Source of the DNA: Rhodococcus sp. ABRD24
GTDB lineage: Bacteria; Actinomycetota; Actinomycetes; Mycobacteriales; Mycobacteriaceae
NCBI RefSeq assembly: GCF_004328705.1
Contig: NZ_CP035319.1
Span: 992,001-1,056,000, forward strand
Direction of reading: 5' to 3'
Length of the DNA: 64,000 nucleotides
A program made the translations under genes and the position numbers. The notes below the pieces were generated by a model. It had not been told where the DNA came from, did no database searches, and was given only the letters and a program-made list of their open reading frames with translations. How positions within the stretch are numbered: the first letter of the stretch is position 1; the number at the start of each line of letters is the position of its first letter. This document shows positions 9,331 to 17,590 of the stretch, in pieces.

Positions 9331-9399
9331 AATGGTGCCCTGAACTGGGATAATTCGACTTGCGACAGTTGAATCAACACCAGTTCGAGGAGCACCATT
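9331..9399. repeat. imperfect inverted repeat, about 20-base arms
   Basis: The left arm (9331-9349) begins AATGGTGCCCTGAACTGG; the right arm (9380-9399), read on the other strand, begins AATGGTGCTCCTCGAACTGG. The arms match apart from one substitution and two inserted bases and enclose about 30 bases. This could be a miniature element, two fused IS ends, or a hairpin. It lies between the truncated ORF at 8972 and the truncated IS3 orfB. Confidence 0.6.
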
Positions 9400-9818
9400 C
9401 AGGTGAGCAATCCGCGCTGATCCAGCGAGACACCGGCGGTCGGTTCACATCCAATCCGACAAGGCCAGTCGATGGCCTTTGCCCAGGCCCTGCGGTCGGC
9501 GCGGAACCCGACCGGGAGCAGCAGCCCGCGGCGGCGCAGCGCCCGCTCGACGGTCGAGTCCGACACCGCGTGGCCGTCGGCGCGCATCAGGGCGGCGATC
9601 TTGCGGTGCCCCCAGGCAGGCCAGTCCTGCGCGTACTTCGCGGACAGCGCCTCGTAACGGTCGACCTTCGGCGCCGGCCACGGCCCCTTCACCGGCACAC
9701 CGTCGTGATTGCGAGCGAGGCGCCGGCGGTAGGCGCTTTCGGGGATCTGAGCGAGTGGTGCGAACCTCGAAACCGGCAGCCCGGCTGCCTCTCTCAGGGA
9801 TTCGAGGGTTGCGAAGGG
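9399..9818 (-). pseudogene. IS3-type transposase OrfB fragment
   Basis: The frame encodes the N-terminal part of an IS3-family OrfB: a linker (IPESAYRRRLARNHDG) and the HTH_21-type segment PAWGHRKIAALMRADGHAV..STVERALRRRGLL. Homology stops near RRAWAKA at about 9480, exactly where the rve integrase core would begin, so the DDE catalytic domain is absent. It follows the OrfA frame at 9794-10138 in the -1 relation usual for IS3 elements. It is a fragment and cannot transpose by itself. Confidence 0.75.
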
Positions 9819-10138
9819 ACCTCGTCGACCAGCTTCGCGCCGTGCTGCCAGATCCGCAGCTGCACCGTCGCCTCCGCCAACGCCAGCTTCAACTGTTCGT
9901 TCTCGCTGCGCAGGCGGCGTTCCTCGACCGTGCCGCGGTGCCCGGCGGTGCCGAACGGTTGTTCCTCGAGCCGCTCGCGGCCGGCATCGAGGAACTGCTG
10001 CTTCCACTTCGACACCGACATGTCCGACACCCCGTGCCGACGGGCGGCCTCGGCACCGCTCATCTCCCCGGACAACACTCCCAATACCACCCACATCTTC
10101 ACCTCGACCGGGATCTTCGTCCGCCGTGACCTCGCCAC
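9794..10138 (-). CDS. IS3-type transposase OrfA (remnant of a truncated element)
   Basis: 114 residues from GTG 10138: a helix-turn-helix (MSGAEAARRHGVSDMSVSKW) followed by a leucine-zipper-like region (VEERRLRSENEQLKLALAEA), the layout of IS3 OrfA. The ORF is itself intact but its partner OrfB at 9399-9818 lacks the catalytic core, so the element is dead. The frame continues upstream to 10264 only because a second IS sits there; that extension overlaps the terminal repeats at 10219-10279 and is not part of OrfA. Confidence 0.75.
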   Translation of the reverse strand: MARSRRTKIPVEVKMWVVLGVLSGEMSGAEAARRHGVSDMSVSKWKQQFLDAGRERLEEQPFGTAGHRGTVEERRLRSENEQLKLALAEATVQLRIWQHGAKLVDEVPSQPSNP

Positions 10139-10218
10139 ACGCCTCCCCTTCCGGCTCGTGTCCCGGAGCGTAAACGCCGGGACCCTGCCAGAAAGTCTGA
10201 CGCAGGAGAAGAGCCCCT

Positions 10219-10279
10219 GTTGCCTCATGTCAAGATGCCCGCGAAGCGTGATTCGTTGCCTCATTTGTGGATGTCCGCG
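10219..10279. repeat. left-end doubled terminal repeat of the IS
   Basis: Two copies, 10219-10243 and 10255-10279, each beginning GTTGCCTCAT and ending CCGCG. They are 36 bases apart and inverted relative to the pair at 11522-11581. Confidence 0.8.
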
Positions 10280-11474
10280 AGGGAGTGGTGGCGGATCCGG
10301 GCTTCTTCGTCGGTGTTCGTTTACTGGTGGCGAGGGTGATCAACTCGGCGGTAAGGGCCTGGATCTGTCGTTGGACCGCCGCGGGATTGACGCTCGCGTA
10401 GGCCGCATCGAGAGCGTCCTTCGTGTCGGCGGTCACCGCGGGGTGAGCGCTCGCACGCCGGTGTGGAGTGGTCGCGGTGTCGTACTTCTTGGTCACCTTC
10501 GCGCCGTCCCGAACCTTGGAGATCAGCTTCTGCTGCGGCGAGAAGAAGTTCGTCATATTCGATTGCAGAACCCAAATCTTGTTGAGTAACAAAAGTTCCG
10601 CAGGAGTGTCGTAGCGAAGATAGCCGACAACGGTACGCACGATGGCCCAGTTCTTCTGCTCGACGTGCGCACCATCATTCGAGTTCCCCGGCCGCGAGCG
10701 GGTGAACGTGATCTCCCGCCGTTCACACCACGCCAGCAGATGATGGTTGATGAACTCGCTGCCGTTGTCGGAGTCCACACCGAGCAGCGGGAACGGCAAC
10801 ACCCCGGCGATCTCGTCGAGCGCCGCGACCACCCACTTGAGGGCCTTGTTCGGCACCGACCGGTTCTCCGTCCACCCGGTGGCGATATCGGTCACCGTCA
10901 ACGTGTACGCATGCTCACCGACCGCGTTCCCGCCCTCGTGACCGACCAGATCGATCTCCACGAACCCCGGCACCGCATCGTCCCACTGCGCCCACGTCCG
11001 GATCGGTATCTGCGACTTGAGCAGCGATCCCGGCTTCGTGTGCGAGCGACCCTTGAGTTCGAGCGACTTGCGCTGCGGGGCCAGCCGCCGATCCACGGTC
11101 GCCGCCGACATCCGCACCAGCAACGCCGCGGTGTCGTCGTCGATGTCGAGTTCCCCGAACCGCCGCAACACCGGAACCAGCTCCGGCAGGATCGGGACAA
11201 GACGCTTCCCTGCCGGCATGCCGAGCACCGCCCAACAGAATGTCAGTGCTGCAACAACTTCCGAACCATACTTGACCGGACGTGGAGCCCGCGGACGCAC
11301 CACCCGCGGCATCAGAGCAGACCGCAACATCCTGCGGGCATGATCACGATGCCACCCCGTCGTCGCGCACAACTCGTCGAGAATCCGGGACTTCCCCGAC
11401 CTGTCGGCCCGGGCATATCGGGTCGCGATCGCCCTCGTCACAGACTTACGTTCCGCCATAGACAGTCCCATCAC
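10230..11474 (-). CDS. DDE (rve-type) transposase
   Basis: 414 residues. The N-terminus is a helical DNA-binding region (KSRILDELCATTGWHRDHARRML). The catalytic core has the three acidic residues in the integrase pattern: FVEIDLVGHEGG (first Asp), GVDSDNGSEF (second Asp) and NDGAHVEQKNW (Glu), about 33 residues after the second Asp. The C-terminal tail is Lys/Thr/Ser-rich. It resembles the integrase-core transposases often listed as ISNCY or IS481-like in actinobacteria; I cannot fix the family. GTG 11474, ATG 11471 and ATG 11459 are all possible starts. No frameshift is seen. Confidence 0.82.
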   Translation of the reverse strand: MMGLSMAERKSVTRAIATRYARADRSGKSRILDELCATTGWHRDHARRMLRSALMPRVVRPRAPRPVKYGSEVVAALTFCWAVLGMPAGKRLVPILPELVPVLRRFGELDIDDDTAALLVRMSAATVDRRLAPQRKSLELKGRSHTKPGSLLKSQIPIRTWAQWDDAVPGFVEIDLVGHEGGNAVGEHAYTLTVTDIATGWTENRSVPNKALKWVVAALDEIAGVLPFPLLGVDSDNGSEFINHHLLAWCERREITFTRSRPGNSNDGAHVEQKNWAIVRTVVGYLRYDTPAELLLLNKIWVLQSNMTNFFSPQQKLISKVRDGAKVTKKYDTATTPHRRASAHPAVTADTKDALDAAYASVNPAAVQRQIQALTAELITLATSKRTPTKKPGSATTPSRTSTNEATNHASRAS

Positions 11475-11521
11475 CCGGCCCTACCGCCCCCACCGGCATC
11501 GACCGGACCGACACGCCGCTA

Positions 11522-11581
11522 CGCGGGCATTCTCGGATGAGTCAACGATGGGACCTACGCGGGCATCTTTGATGAGTCAAC
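11522..11581. repeat. right-end doubled terminal repeat of the IS
   Basis: Two copies, 11522-11546 and 11558-11581, each CGCGGGCATY then ATGAGTCAAC, spaced 36 bases. The outer copy is the better match to the outer left copy. Confidence 0.8.
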
Positions 11582-11624
11582 GCGGAGCCTTGACTCGAAA
11601 GTGTGTTCGAACTAAACTGTCGGT

Positions 11625-12956
11625 ATGACGCTGGGGGGCGAGAACACCGTGCCGGTCGACGGCGAGTCGTACTGGCGTCTGACCGAACAAGAATTGTTGG
11701 ACGAGACACTGTCGGTGTGCGCGGAGATCGCACGGCTGCAGACCCGGCGCGTCCGGCTGGTCGGCGCGGTCGATTCCCGCTGCACCACCGACGTCCTCGG
11801 GTTCAGAGACGTCAGACAGTGGCTCGCGGCGACGACCCTGCTCGAGGTCAGTGAGGCGGGCCGGATCCTGAACCTGGCCCGGGGCCTGCGCGAGGAACCG
11901 GACATCCGGGAGATGTTCGACGCCTGTGAGATCTCGGCCGCCCACACGGCACTGGTGCTGACATTCTGTCAGAAACCACCCCGCGGCATGCCCGACGAAG
12001 CACTCTGGCCAGCCCGGCGAGTACTCCTCGAGGCCGCCCGCGGTCCCGCCACGAACACCGCCTACGTGCACACACAGATCCACAAACTCGAGCGGATCTT
12101 CGAATCCGACGACCCACCGCCATCGGAAGAGACCGACCGCAACGAACTCCACGTCTCGAAAACCCTCAACGGCCGCTATGCCGTCCGCGGAGACCTCGAC
12201 GCCGTCACCGGCGACATGCTCCAATCCGCACTCTCCCCACTGTCGGCCCCGCACCCGGGAGTAGACGGCACACCCGATCCGCGGCCGCCCGCGCAGCGAC
12301 GGGCGGACGCACTCACCGAACTACTACGCCGCTACCTCGACTCCGCGGTATCCCCGACCGACGGCGGCACGAAACCACACCTGCACCTACACATCAACGC
12401 CCGAGACTTGGCCGACCACAGTGTGTTCGGACACTGCAGCACGAACACAGGCAGTAGCGCGAGCAAAACCCGCGACACCGAAACCGACACGAGCTTGCTG
12501 GCGAACCTGCTCGGTGACACCGGAGTCGGCCGGCTCCCCTGGGCCGGACCGATCACCGTCACCACCACCCGACGCCTGACCTGCGACTGCATCCTCTCGC
12601 CCATCGTGATGGACGAGCACGCCGCCCCGATCAACCTCGGCCGCACCATGCGCACCATCAGCGCCGCCCAACGCCGCGCCCTCATCGCCCGCGACACCGG
12701 ATGCGCCTTCCCCGGCTGCAGCACCCCACCCTCCTGGTGCGACGGCCACCACATACGGCACTGGGCCGACGGCGGACCCACCAACCTCGACAACCTCGTC
12801 CTACTCTGCCGCTTCCACCACAACCTGCTCCACCACTCCCACTGGCACGTCCGCATCGGACCCACCCGCCACCCCGAATTCATCCCACCCACCAGCATCG
12901 ACCCCCGACAACAACCCCTACCCGCCAACAACCGAGCCGGCCCCACCGCCGCGTGA
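11625..12956 (+). CDS. DUF222/HNH endonuclease-domain protein (13E12 repeat family)
   Basis: 443 residues. The first two thirds are the helical DUF222 region typical of the multicopy actinobacterial 13E12 family (VCAEIARLQTRRVRLVGAVD, EAGRILNLARGL). The C-terminal part is an HNH nuclease: CAFPGCSTPPSWCDGHH, then HWADGGPTNLDNLVLLC and FHHNLLHH, with the metal and zinc ligands apparently present. These genes are often dispersed next to mobile DNA, as here: it begins 43 bases after the IS end. ATG 11625 is the first start after the IS. The real biological role of the family is not established. Confidence 0.85.
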   Translation: MTLGGENTVPVDGESYWRLTEQELLDETLSVCAEIARLQTRRVRLVGAVDSRCTTDVLGFRDVRQWLAATTLLEVSEAGRILNLARGLREEPDIREMFDACEISAAHTALVLTFCQKPPRGMPDEALWPARRVLLEAARGPATNTAYVHTQIHKLERIFESDDPPPSEETDRNELHVSKTLNGRYAVRGDLDAVTGDMLQSALSPLSAPHPGVDGTPDPRPPAQRRADALTELLRRYLDSAVSPTDGGTKPHLHLHINARDLADHSVFGHCSTNTGSSASKTRDTETDTSLLANLLGDTGVGRLPWAGPITVTTTRRLTCDCILSPIVMDEHAAPINLGRTMRTISAAQRRALIARDTGCAFPGCSTPPSWCDGHHIRHWADGGPTNLDNLVLLCRFHHNLLHHSHWHVRIGPTRHPEFIPPTSIDPRQQPLPANNRAGPTAA

Positions 12957-12990
12957 CCTCCCATCGCCTGAGCCCCGGTCATTCGGCCCG

Positions 12991-13024
12991 GGTGACGCGT
13001 GGGCCCAGGTGATGCGCGGGCCCG
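12991..13024. repeat. 17-base tandem duplication
   Basis: GGTGACGCGTGGGCCCA (12991-13007) is followed directly by GGTGATGCGCGGGCCCG (13008-13024), three differences in 17. It lies in the 236-base gap between the HNH gene and the oxidase gene stop, where nothing else was recognised. Confidence 0.6.
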
Positions 13025-13192
13025 CCGGACAACTGGTTCACGCGGTCGTCGAGCGTGCGTCCACCTGCATCAATTGTTCACCCCTGCGAACAGCGGGGAC
13101 CGCGGCACGCTCGTCTGCTGCAGGTTGCTCCAGGTCCACAAGAACGGATCGACAAGGAATCAGCCGACAACCGTGAATGCCGGCGGCCCTGA

Positions 13193-14173
13193 TCAAGCGT
13201 TCTCTGAGACCGCCGCATCCGCCGAAATCTGTGTAATCGCCGCTGCATCTTCCTCGCCGAACTTGTCCTCGAGGGTTTCGGGCGAGTAGTCGAGGTCGAT
13301 CTCCTCGACCCGGCGGCCACGGGCCGACTCGATGGCACCGAGCCGCCGCTGCGCGCGATCGGCGGCATAGTCGACGAACTCCTGCGGGTCCAGCCCGAAC
13401 GGCTGCTCCTCGAACTGGTCGTTGACCCACTGGATCATGCCGAGGGCGTGCGGCAGCAGCTCGCCCATACGTTCCTGCACCAGATCCCAGTTCCGGTCGT
13501 CGGCCGCCACATGCCGCCGGCAGGTGAAGGTGCCCCAGGCCATGTGGCGGCGTTCGTCGTCGCCGATCCGACGGATCAGCTCCTGCATGCCGGGCAGGAT
13601 GTCGCGCTGCGTGCAGACCTTCTGCCACGCGTAGTAGCCGGTGAGTGCGAGACTGCCCTCGATGACGTGGTTGTAGGTGACACTGGCGCGAACCTGGTTG
13701 GCAGGGCTCGGATCCGTCTCGAGTAGCCGCAACGATCGGGGCAGCTCCTCATAGAAGAGCGTGCGGTAGTAGGGATTCTCCGCGACGAACGAGTGCAGAT
13801 CGCCGGTGAGCCCCACCGCATCCATCCAGCGACGAAACACCTCGGTGTGCTTGGCTTCCTCGAAACAGAATTGCGTCAGGTACATCTCATCGGCGAACCG
13901 ACCCTCGGTCGCCATCGCACGCATGAACGGCTGGATATCCTCGGTGACGGCCTCCTCCCCCGCAATGAACTGCGCGCACAGATAAGTTGCGCTGCGCTGC
14001 TGCTCACTGCTGAGTTCCTGCCAGTCCTGCGCGTCCTTCGTGAAGTCGAGGTCGGCGGGGTTCCAGAACTTCGCGTTTCCCTTCGCGAACAATCGGAGGG
14101 GAAACGCATCCCAGTTGAGTCCACCCTGTCGGAGCGAACTGAAGCCCTGCCTGTCGACTGATGTCGCGGTCAT
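13193..14173 (-). CDS. R2-like ligand-binding oxidase (R2lox)
   Basis: 326 residues of the ferritin-like R2 superfamily. All six metal ligands of mycobacterial R2lox (Rv0233) can be placed with one constant offset of five: Glu 73, Glu 106, His 109, Glu 172, Glu 207 and His 210. The residues of the known Tyr-Val ether crosslink are also there, Val 76 and Tyr 167. The radical-forming Tyr context of ribonucleotide reductase R2 is not evident, so the name ribonucleotide reductase beta would be misleading. R2lox binds a Mn/Fe centre and a fatty-acid-like ligand; its substrate is unknown. ATG 14173 is preceded by a purine-rich AAGG. It is divergent from a thioesterase gene, compatible with a lipid-related role. 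Confidence 0.9.
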   Translation of the reverse strand: MTATSVDRQGFSSLRQGGLNWDAFPLRLFAKGNAKFWNPADLDFTKDAQDWQELSSEQQRSATYLCAQFIAGEEAVTEDIQPFMRAMATEGRFADEMYLTQFCFEEAKHTEVFRRWMDAVGLTGDLHSFVAENPYYRTLFYEELPRSLRLLETDPSPANQVRASVTYNHVIEGSLALTGYYAWQKVCTQRDILPGMQELIRRIGDDERRHMAWGTFTCRRHVAADDRNWDLVQERMGELLPHALGMIQWVNDQFEEQPFGLDPQEFVDYAADRAQRRLGAIESARGRRVEEIDLDYSPETLEDKFGEEDAAAITQISADAAVSENA

Positions 14174-14435
14174 CTCGGAACCTTCTTCCCGGCGCTGCGC
14201 CGACGTCCGCCTCGCACGCTCTGCATCCTGGACCTGGAAGTATCAGTGGGCCGAGCGTGCCCGGTCATTTCTCACGGTAGCCCGGTACCGACCGAATCGG
14301 GGCGATATTTGCACACCGATGCGCAAGAAAGCTGCTGCCCCAGACGCGGGCGGTGTGACGCCCGTCAGCCCCCTCGTCTGCCTTGTCGTATCTTCCACAG
14401 ACGCGACCAAGCGCGCGACAAGGAGGGTTCCACAC

Positions 14436-15242
14436 ATGAATGAATCGCTCGGGTTCCTCACCCGTGACGGGGACGGGTTCACGCCTCTTCCGCTGGGCAT
14501 CGGGAAGTGGTCGTCCGACATGATCAATGGCCCGGCAATCTCCGGAATTCTGGCTCGGGCCATCGAGAACGAGCACGGTGCAGAGGGATTCGTTCCTGCT
14601 CGGCTGACGGTCGACCTGTTCCGGCCGGCGCGCGCGCAGCGGATCGACGTGGTCACCCGCAGTGTCCGCAATGGCAACCGGATCCGGCTGGCGGACGCCG
14701 AGGTCATTCAGAACGGCAAGGTCGTCGCGCGCGCGTCCGTCGTATTCCTGCGCCGCTCCGCACAACCGCCGGGCGAGCTGTGGACCCGGCCGGATGCACC
14801 GCAGCCGCCGCCCCTGAGTGTCCTCGAACCGCTGCAGGCGCCCTCACATCCGTGGATCGGCAGCGATGACCACCCGGCCGGCTGGTCCCCATCACTCGGT
14901 GACCACGAAGGTTCAAGTCGAAAACGACTGTGGCAGTATCAGATTCCTGTCGTCTCCGGCGAGGAGCCGTCACCGTTCGTTCGCGCGGCAATGGTCGGCG
15001 AGACCACGAGCCTGGTGACCAACTGGGGATCCGCGGGAATCGGGTTCATCAACGCCGACCTCACCTTAGCGCTGTCCCGGCTACCGGAGGGCCCGGAGAT
15101 CGGCCTCGAGGCCGACAACCACATCAGCGTGGACGGAATCTCGGTGGGCACCACGACCATGTTCGATCGCCGCGGGCCGATCGGCACCTGCGTCGTCACG
15201 GCACTGTCGAACGCCGAACGACAACTGGGATTCGCGAACTGA
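14436..15242 (+). CDS. acyl-CoA thioesterase-like protein (double hot-dog)
   Basis: 268 residues from ATG 14436, which follows AAGGAGG by about ten bases; the frame is open further upstream but lacks homology there. The sequence has the pattern of TesB-like/thioesterase-superfamily proteins: FVPARLTVDLFRPARAQRIDV, NGNRIRLADAEVIQNGKVVARA, and the C-terminal half WGSAGIGFINADLTLALSRLP. It probably hydrolyses acyl-CoA, though the substrate cannot be told. It is divergent from R2lox across a 262-base intergenic region. Its last 47 bases overlap the 3' end of the converging cbiX-like gene. Confidence 0.75.
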   Translation: MNESLGFLTRDGDGFTPLPLGIGKWSSDMINGPAISGILARAIENEHGAEGFVPARLTVDLFRPARAQRIDVVTRSVRNGNRIRLADAEVIQNGKVVARASVVFLRRSAQPPGELWTRPDAPQPPPLSVLEPLQAPSHPWIGSDDHPAGWSPSLGDHEGSSRKRLWQYQIPVVSGEEPSPFVRAAMVGETTSLVTNWGSAGIGFINADLTLALSRLPEGPEIGLEADNHISVDGISVGTTTMFDRRGPIGTCVVTALSNAERQLGFAN

Positions 15243-15933
15243 GCGCCGAGTTGGGCTGCCCAGCCCGAGCACCACGGAACCGTGCGGCCACCAGATCCAC
15301 TACCGCCGGGTGCACGCCGAGCGGCGCGGCGACCCCGTCTGACCCGGCCTGTTCCAACCGTGTATGGAACAGGCCCGGGGCCAACAGGTACGACGCTATG
15401 AACACGCGCCGTGCGCCGTCTGCACGCAGCCGGTCGACCGCCTCTGACACGGTCGGTGAGCCGGTCGCGACATAGGCGACCGTTACCTCTCCGCCCACCC
15501 GCGCCGACAGCATCGCAGCTGCCCGCCGGAGGTCGTTCCGAGCCCGCGAATCGGAAGAACCCGCCGCCGCGAAGACCACCGAATCTCCTGGACACCAACC
15601 GGATTCGATCAGACGCTCTTCCAGCACCCGGGCCAGCACAGGATGCGGGCCGAGCGCCCGGGTGACCGTCACTCGCGGGTGACCGCTCTCGAGCAGACCG
15701 CGCGGCACGTCCGAGTGCACGTGATAGCCCGAGGCCAGGAAGGCCGGAACAAGCACGGCGGGGCCGTCGACGCCCCGCAGTACTTCCGCGGGCGAAGGAC
15801 CCAGCACGTCCACGAACGCCGTCCGCACCGTTCCCACCCGACGCGCCACCGCGCCCGCTAGCGCGGCGACGGTCTCGACGCCGGTACGGCTGCGGGTGCC
15901 GTGGGCCACGAGCACGAATGCCGGGCCGATCAC
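15196..15933 (-). CDS. CbiX-type sirohydrochlorin chelatase-like protein
   Basis: 245 residues made of two CbiX-like halves. The metal-binding pattern of the family is visible as LVAHGTRS near the N-terminus and SGYHVHSDVP near residue 70; the second half has SYLLAPGLFHTRL. In this operon it would insert iron into sirohydrochlorin to finish siroheme for NirB. Its start ATG overlaps the hemD stop (ATGA, 15930-15933), so translation is coupled. It is the last gene of the nitrate operon, and its 3' end overlaps the thioesterase gene on the other strand by 47 bases. Confidence 0.82.
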   Translation of the reverse strand: MIGPAFVLVAHGTRSRTGVETVAALAGAVARRVGTVRTAFVDVLGPSPAEVLRGVDGPAVLVPAFLASGYHVHSDVPRGLLESGHPRVTVTRALGPHPVLARVLEERLIESGWCPGDSVVFAAAGSSDSRARNDLRRAAAMLSARVGGEVTVAYVATGSPTVSEAVDRLRADGARRVFIASYLLAPGLFHTRLEQAGSDGVAAPLGVHPAVVDLVAARFRGARAGQPNSALSSRIPVVVRRSTVP

Positions 15934-17102
15934 GGACTGCTCCGCTCGAGCAACCTGTCGTAGTCGGCGGGGTCGAGCGCCAGCCGGTATCCGCGCTTGA
16001 CTACCGTCTGCACGGCCTTGGGCGCACCGAGATGACCGCGCAACCGAGCTATGGCCGTCTCGACAGCGTGCGTGTCGTCACTACCGCCAGGCAACGCCGA
16101 CAGCAGATCCGCGCGCGAGACGACCAGACCCGGACGCTCGGCCAGGCGGCGCATCAGCGCCATGCCCGCCGGCGGGAGCTGCCGCACCTCGCCGTCGACC
16201 AGAACGCAGTTTCCTCGCACGCTGATCTCGTGACCACCGGCGCGCACCGGGCCGCTCCGCTGCGGCAGTTCCTCCGCAATGTGCCGGGCCAGTGAACCCA
16301 GCCGCGACCGTGCCGGCGCCGTCGTGCGCACCCCCAGCGCGGTGAGAGGCGCCGCGGTCACCGGCCCTACACACGCCGCCAGCACGCGGCCATTCAGCGC
16401 GGTCAGAAGCGGCTCGAGTACACCGGCTTCCTTGGCCCGCCCGAGGATCGACGCCACTGCGGGTGCACTGGTGAAGCTGACGGCGTCCAGCCCACCCGCC
16501 GCAATGCTGTCGATCATCCGGTCCAGCGCTCCGCAGTCGTCAGGAGGCGTCCACCGGTACACGGGCACGGCGATCACGTCGGCGCCGGCGTTGCGCAGCG
16601 CCGCGCAGAAGTCCGGGATGGGCTCCCACTCGGTTGTCGCACCGTGCAACTGCACCGCTATCCGCCGCCCGTCCACCCCCTCCGACAGCAGGTAGTCCAG
16701 GACCTCCGCCGAGGATTCGGATGCCGGTGACCATTCCTCCCGCAGGTCGGCGGCGCGGACCGCACCTTTGGCCTTGGGCCCACGAGCGAGGATCCGACTC
16801 GCACCCAGTGCGCCCAGCAACTGATCCGCGCGCCCCCACCCCTCGGCGGCGCCCATCCAGCCGCGAAAGCCTATGCCGGTCGTCGCAACGATGACGTCCG
16901 GGGGATCGGCCACGATCGCGTCCGTGACCCGCGACAGTTCGGTGTCATCCGAGAGCGGGATGATCCGGATCGCCGGAGCGTGCACGACGGCGGCACCGCG
17001 GCGGATCAGCAGTGTCGCCAGTTCGTCGGCTCGGCGCGATGCCGTGATCCCGACCGTGAATCCTCGAAGTTCGCCCGCCCCTGCAGCCCCCACGGCCGTC
17101 AC
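15930..17102 (-). CDS. uroporphyrinogen-III synthase fused to a winged-helix DNA-binding domain
   Basis: 390 residues. Residues 1 to about 270 are a HemD domain (FTVGITASRRADELATLL, VIVATTGIGFRGW, AVSFTSAPAV, ACVGPVTAAPL). Residues from about 285 to the end are an OmpR-type winged helix: VRGNCVLVDGEVRQLPPAGMAL, RPGLVVSRADLL, HAVETAIARLRGHLG and VVKRGYRL. The same fusion is known in mycobacteria (Rv0260c). The enzyme part makes uroporphyrinogen III, the siroheme precursor; the DNA-binding part suggests it may also regulate the operon, which is inference. It overlaps nirD upstream (ATGA, 17099-17102) and cbiX downstream. Confidence 0.88.
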   Translation of the reverse strand: MTAVGAAGAGELRGFTVGITASRRADELATLLIRRGAAVVHAPAIRIIPLSDDTELSRVTDAIVADPPDVIVATTGIGFRGWMGAAEGWGRADQLLGALGASRILARGPKAKGAVRAADLREEWSPASESSAEVLDYLLSEGVDGRRIAVQLHGATTEWEPIPDFCAALRNAGADVIAVPVYRWTPPDDCGALDRMIDSIAAGGLDAVSFTSAPAVASILGRAKEAGVLEPLLTALNGRVLAACVGPVTAAPLTALGVRTTAPARSRLGSLARHIAEELPQRSGPVRAGGHEISVRGNCVLVDGEVRQLPPAGMALMRRLAERPGLVVSRADLLSALPGGSDDTHAVETAIARLRGHLGAPKAVQTVVKRGYRLALDPADYDRLLERSSP

Positions 17103-17527
17103 GGCGATCCATCACCCATCGAGAAGGCGCCCACCTGCACGACGTCTTCAGCGCCGCCGCTGACCACCCGCACGGGGTAGACCGGTAGACGCACCGCCTC
17201 GTCGTCGAGACAGCGGCCGTCGACCAGCGAGAACACCTGCTTGAGCAGTGGGGACGCGACCGTCGGTTCGCCGTGCCGGTCACCGACCAGTCCGCGGGAG
17301 ATCACGGCGGCCCGCCCGAACGGGTCAATGTTGCCGACCGCCCGCAGGCTCCCGTCCGGCAACAAGAACAGCGCCGCTTGAGCGCCGCCCCGCAGCAGCA
17401 CGGCCACGCCGCGCCCCGGGATCAGATGGCCCCGCGTGCACGCGGACGTCCAGTGCCGTCCCTCCCCTACATAGGGCGCCTCATGGGTGCCGACCTCGCC
17501 GGACACCCAGCTCTCCATCACCGTCAT
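17099..17527 (-). CDS. nirD: nitrite reductase small subunit NirD
   Basis: 142 residues from ATG 17527, chosen because AGGGAGG ends six bases upstream; a start at 17557 would add ten residues without a better site. Rieske-like NirD fold: RGVAVLLRGGAQAALFLLPDGSLRAVGNIDPF, then RGLVGDRHGEPTVASPLLKQVFSLVDGRCLDD. As in most NirD proteins the Rieske Cys/His ligands are missing, so it is a structural subunit. It follows nirB by 63 bases and overlaps the hemD fusion gene by four. Confidence 0.9.
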   Translation of the reverse strand: MTVMESWVSGEVGTHEAPYVGEGRHWTSACTRGHLIPGRGVAVLLRGGAQAALFLLPDGSLRAVGNIDPFGRAAVISRGLVGDRHGEPTVASPLLKQVFSLVDGRCLDDEAVRLPVYPVRVVSGGAEDVVQVGAFSMGDGSP

Positions 17528-17590
17528 CGCAGACCTCCCTGTGCTGTGCTCATTCAAAAGTCGGGTTGTTTCCGCAGCGTTACTCCGCGA

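Larger units (their letters stand above)
10219..11581 (-). mobile_element. insertion sequence with doubled terminal repeats
   Basis: The element of about 1.36 kb holds one DDE transposase gene. Each end carries two copies of a 24-25 base motif spaced 36 bases start to start: 10219-10243 and 10255-10279 at the left, 11522-11546 and 11558-11581 at the right in inverted orientation. The motif reads CGCGGGCATC, a variable middle, then ATGAGTCAAC or ATGAGGCAAC. The transposase stop codon lies inside the outermost left repeat. I could not define a target-site duplication. It sits between the IS3 remnant and the HNH gene, and the transposase frame is intact, so it may still be mobile. Confidence 0.8.

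Noticed and set aside
10230..11474. Phage integrase or retroviral-type integrase module of a prophage
   Set aside because: No phage genes, attachment site or tRNA are near; the gene fills a simple IS bounded by inverted terminal repeats.
13193..14173. Calling the oxidase a ribonucleotide reductase beta subunit
   Set aside because: The residues match R2lox (Val 76, Tyr 167, six ligands with constant offset), and no large-subunit gene is near.
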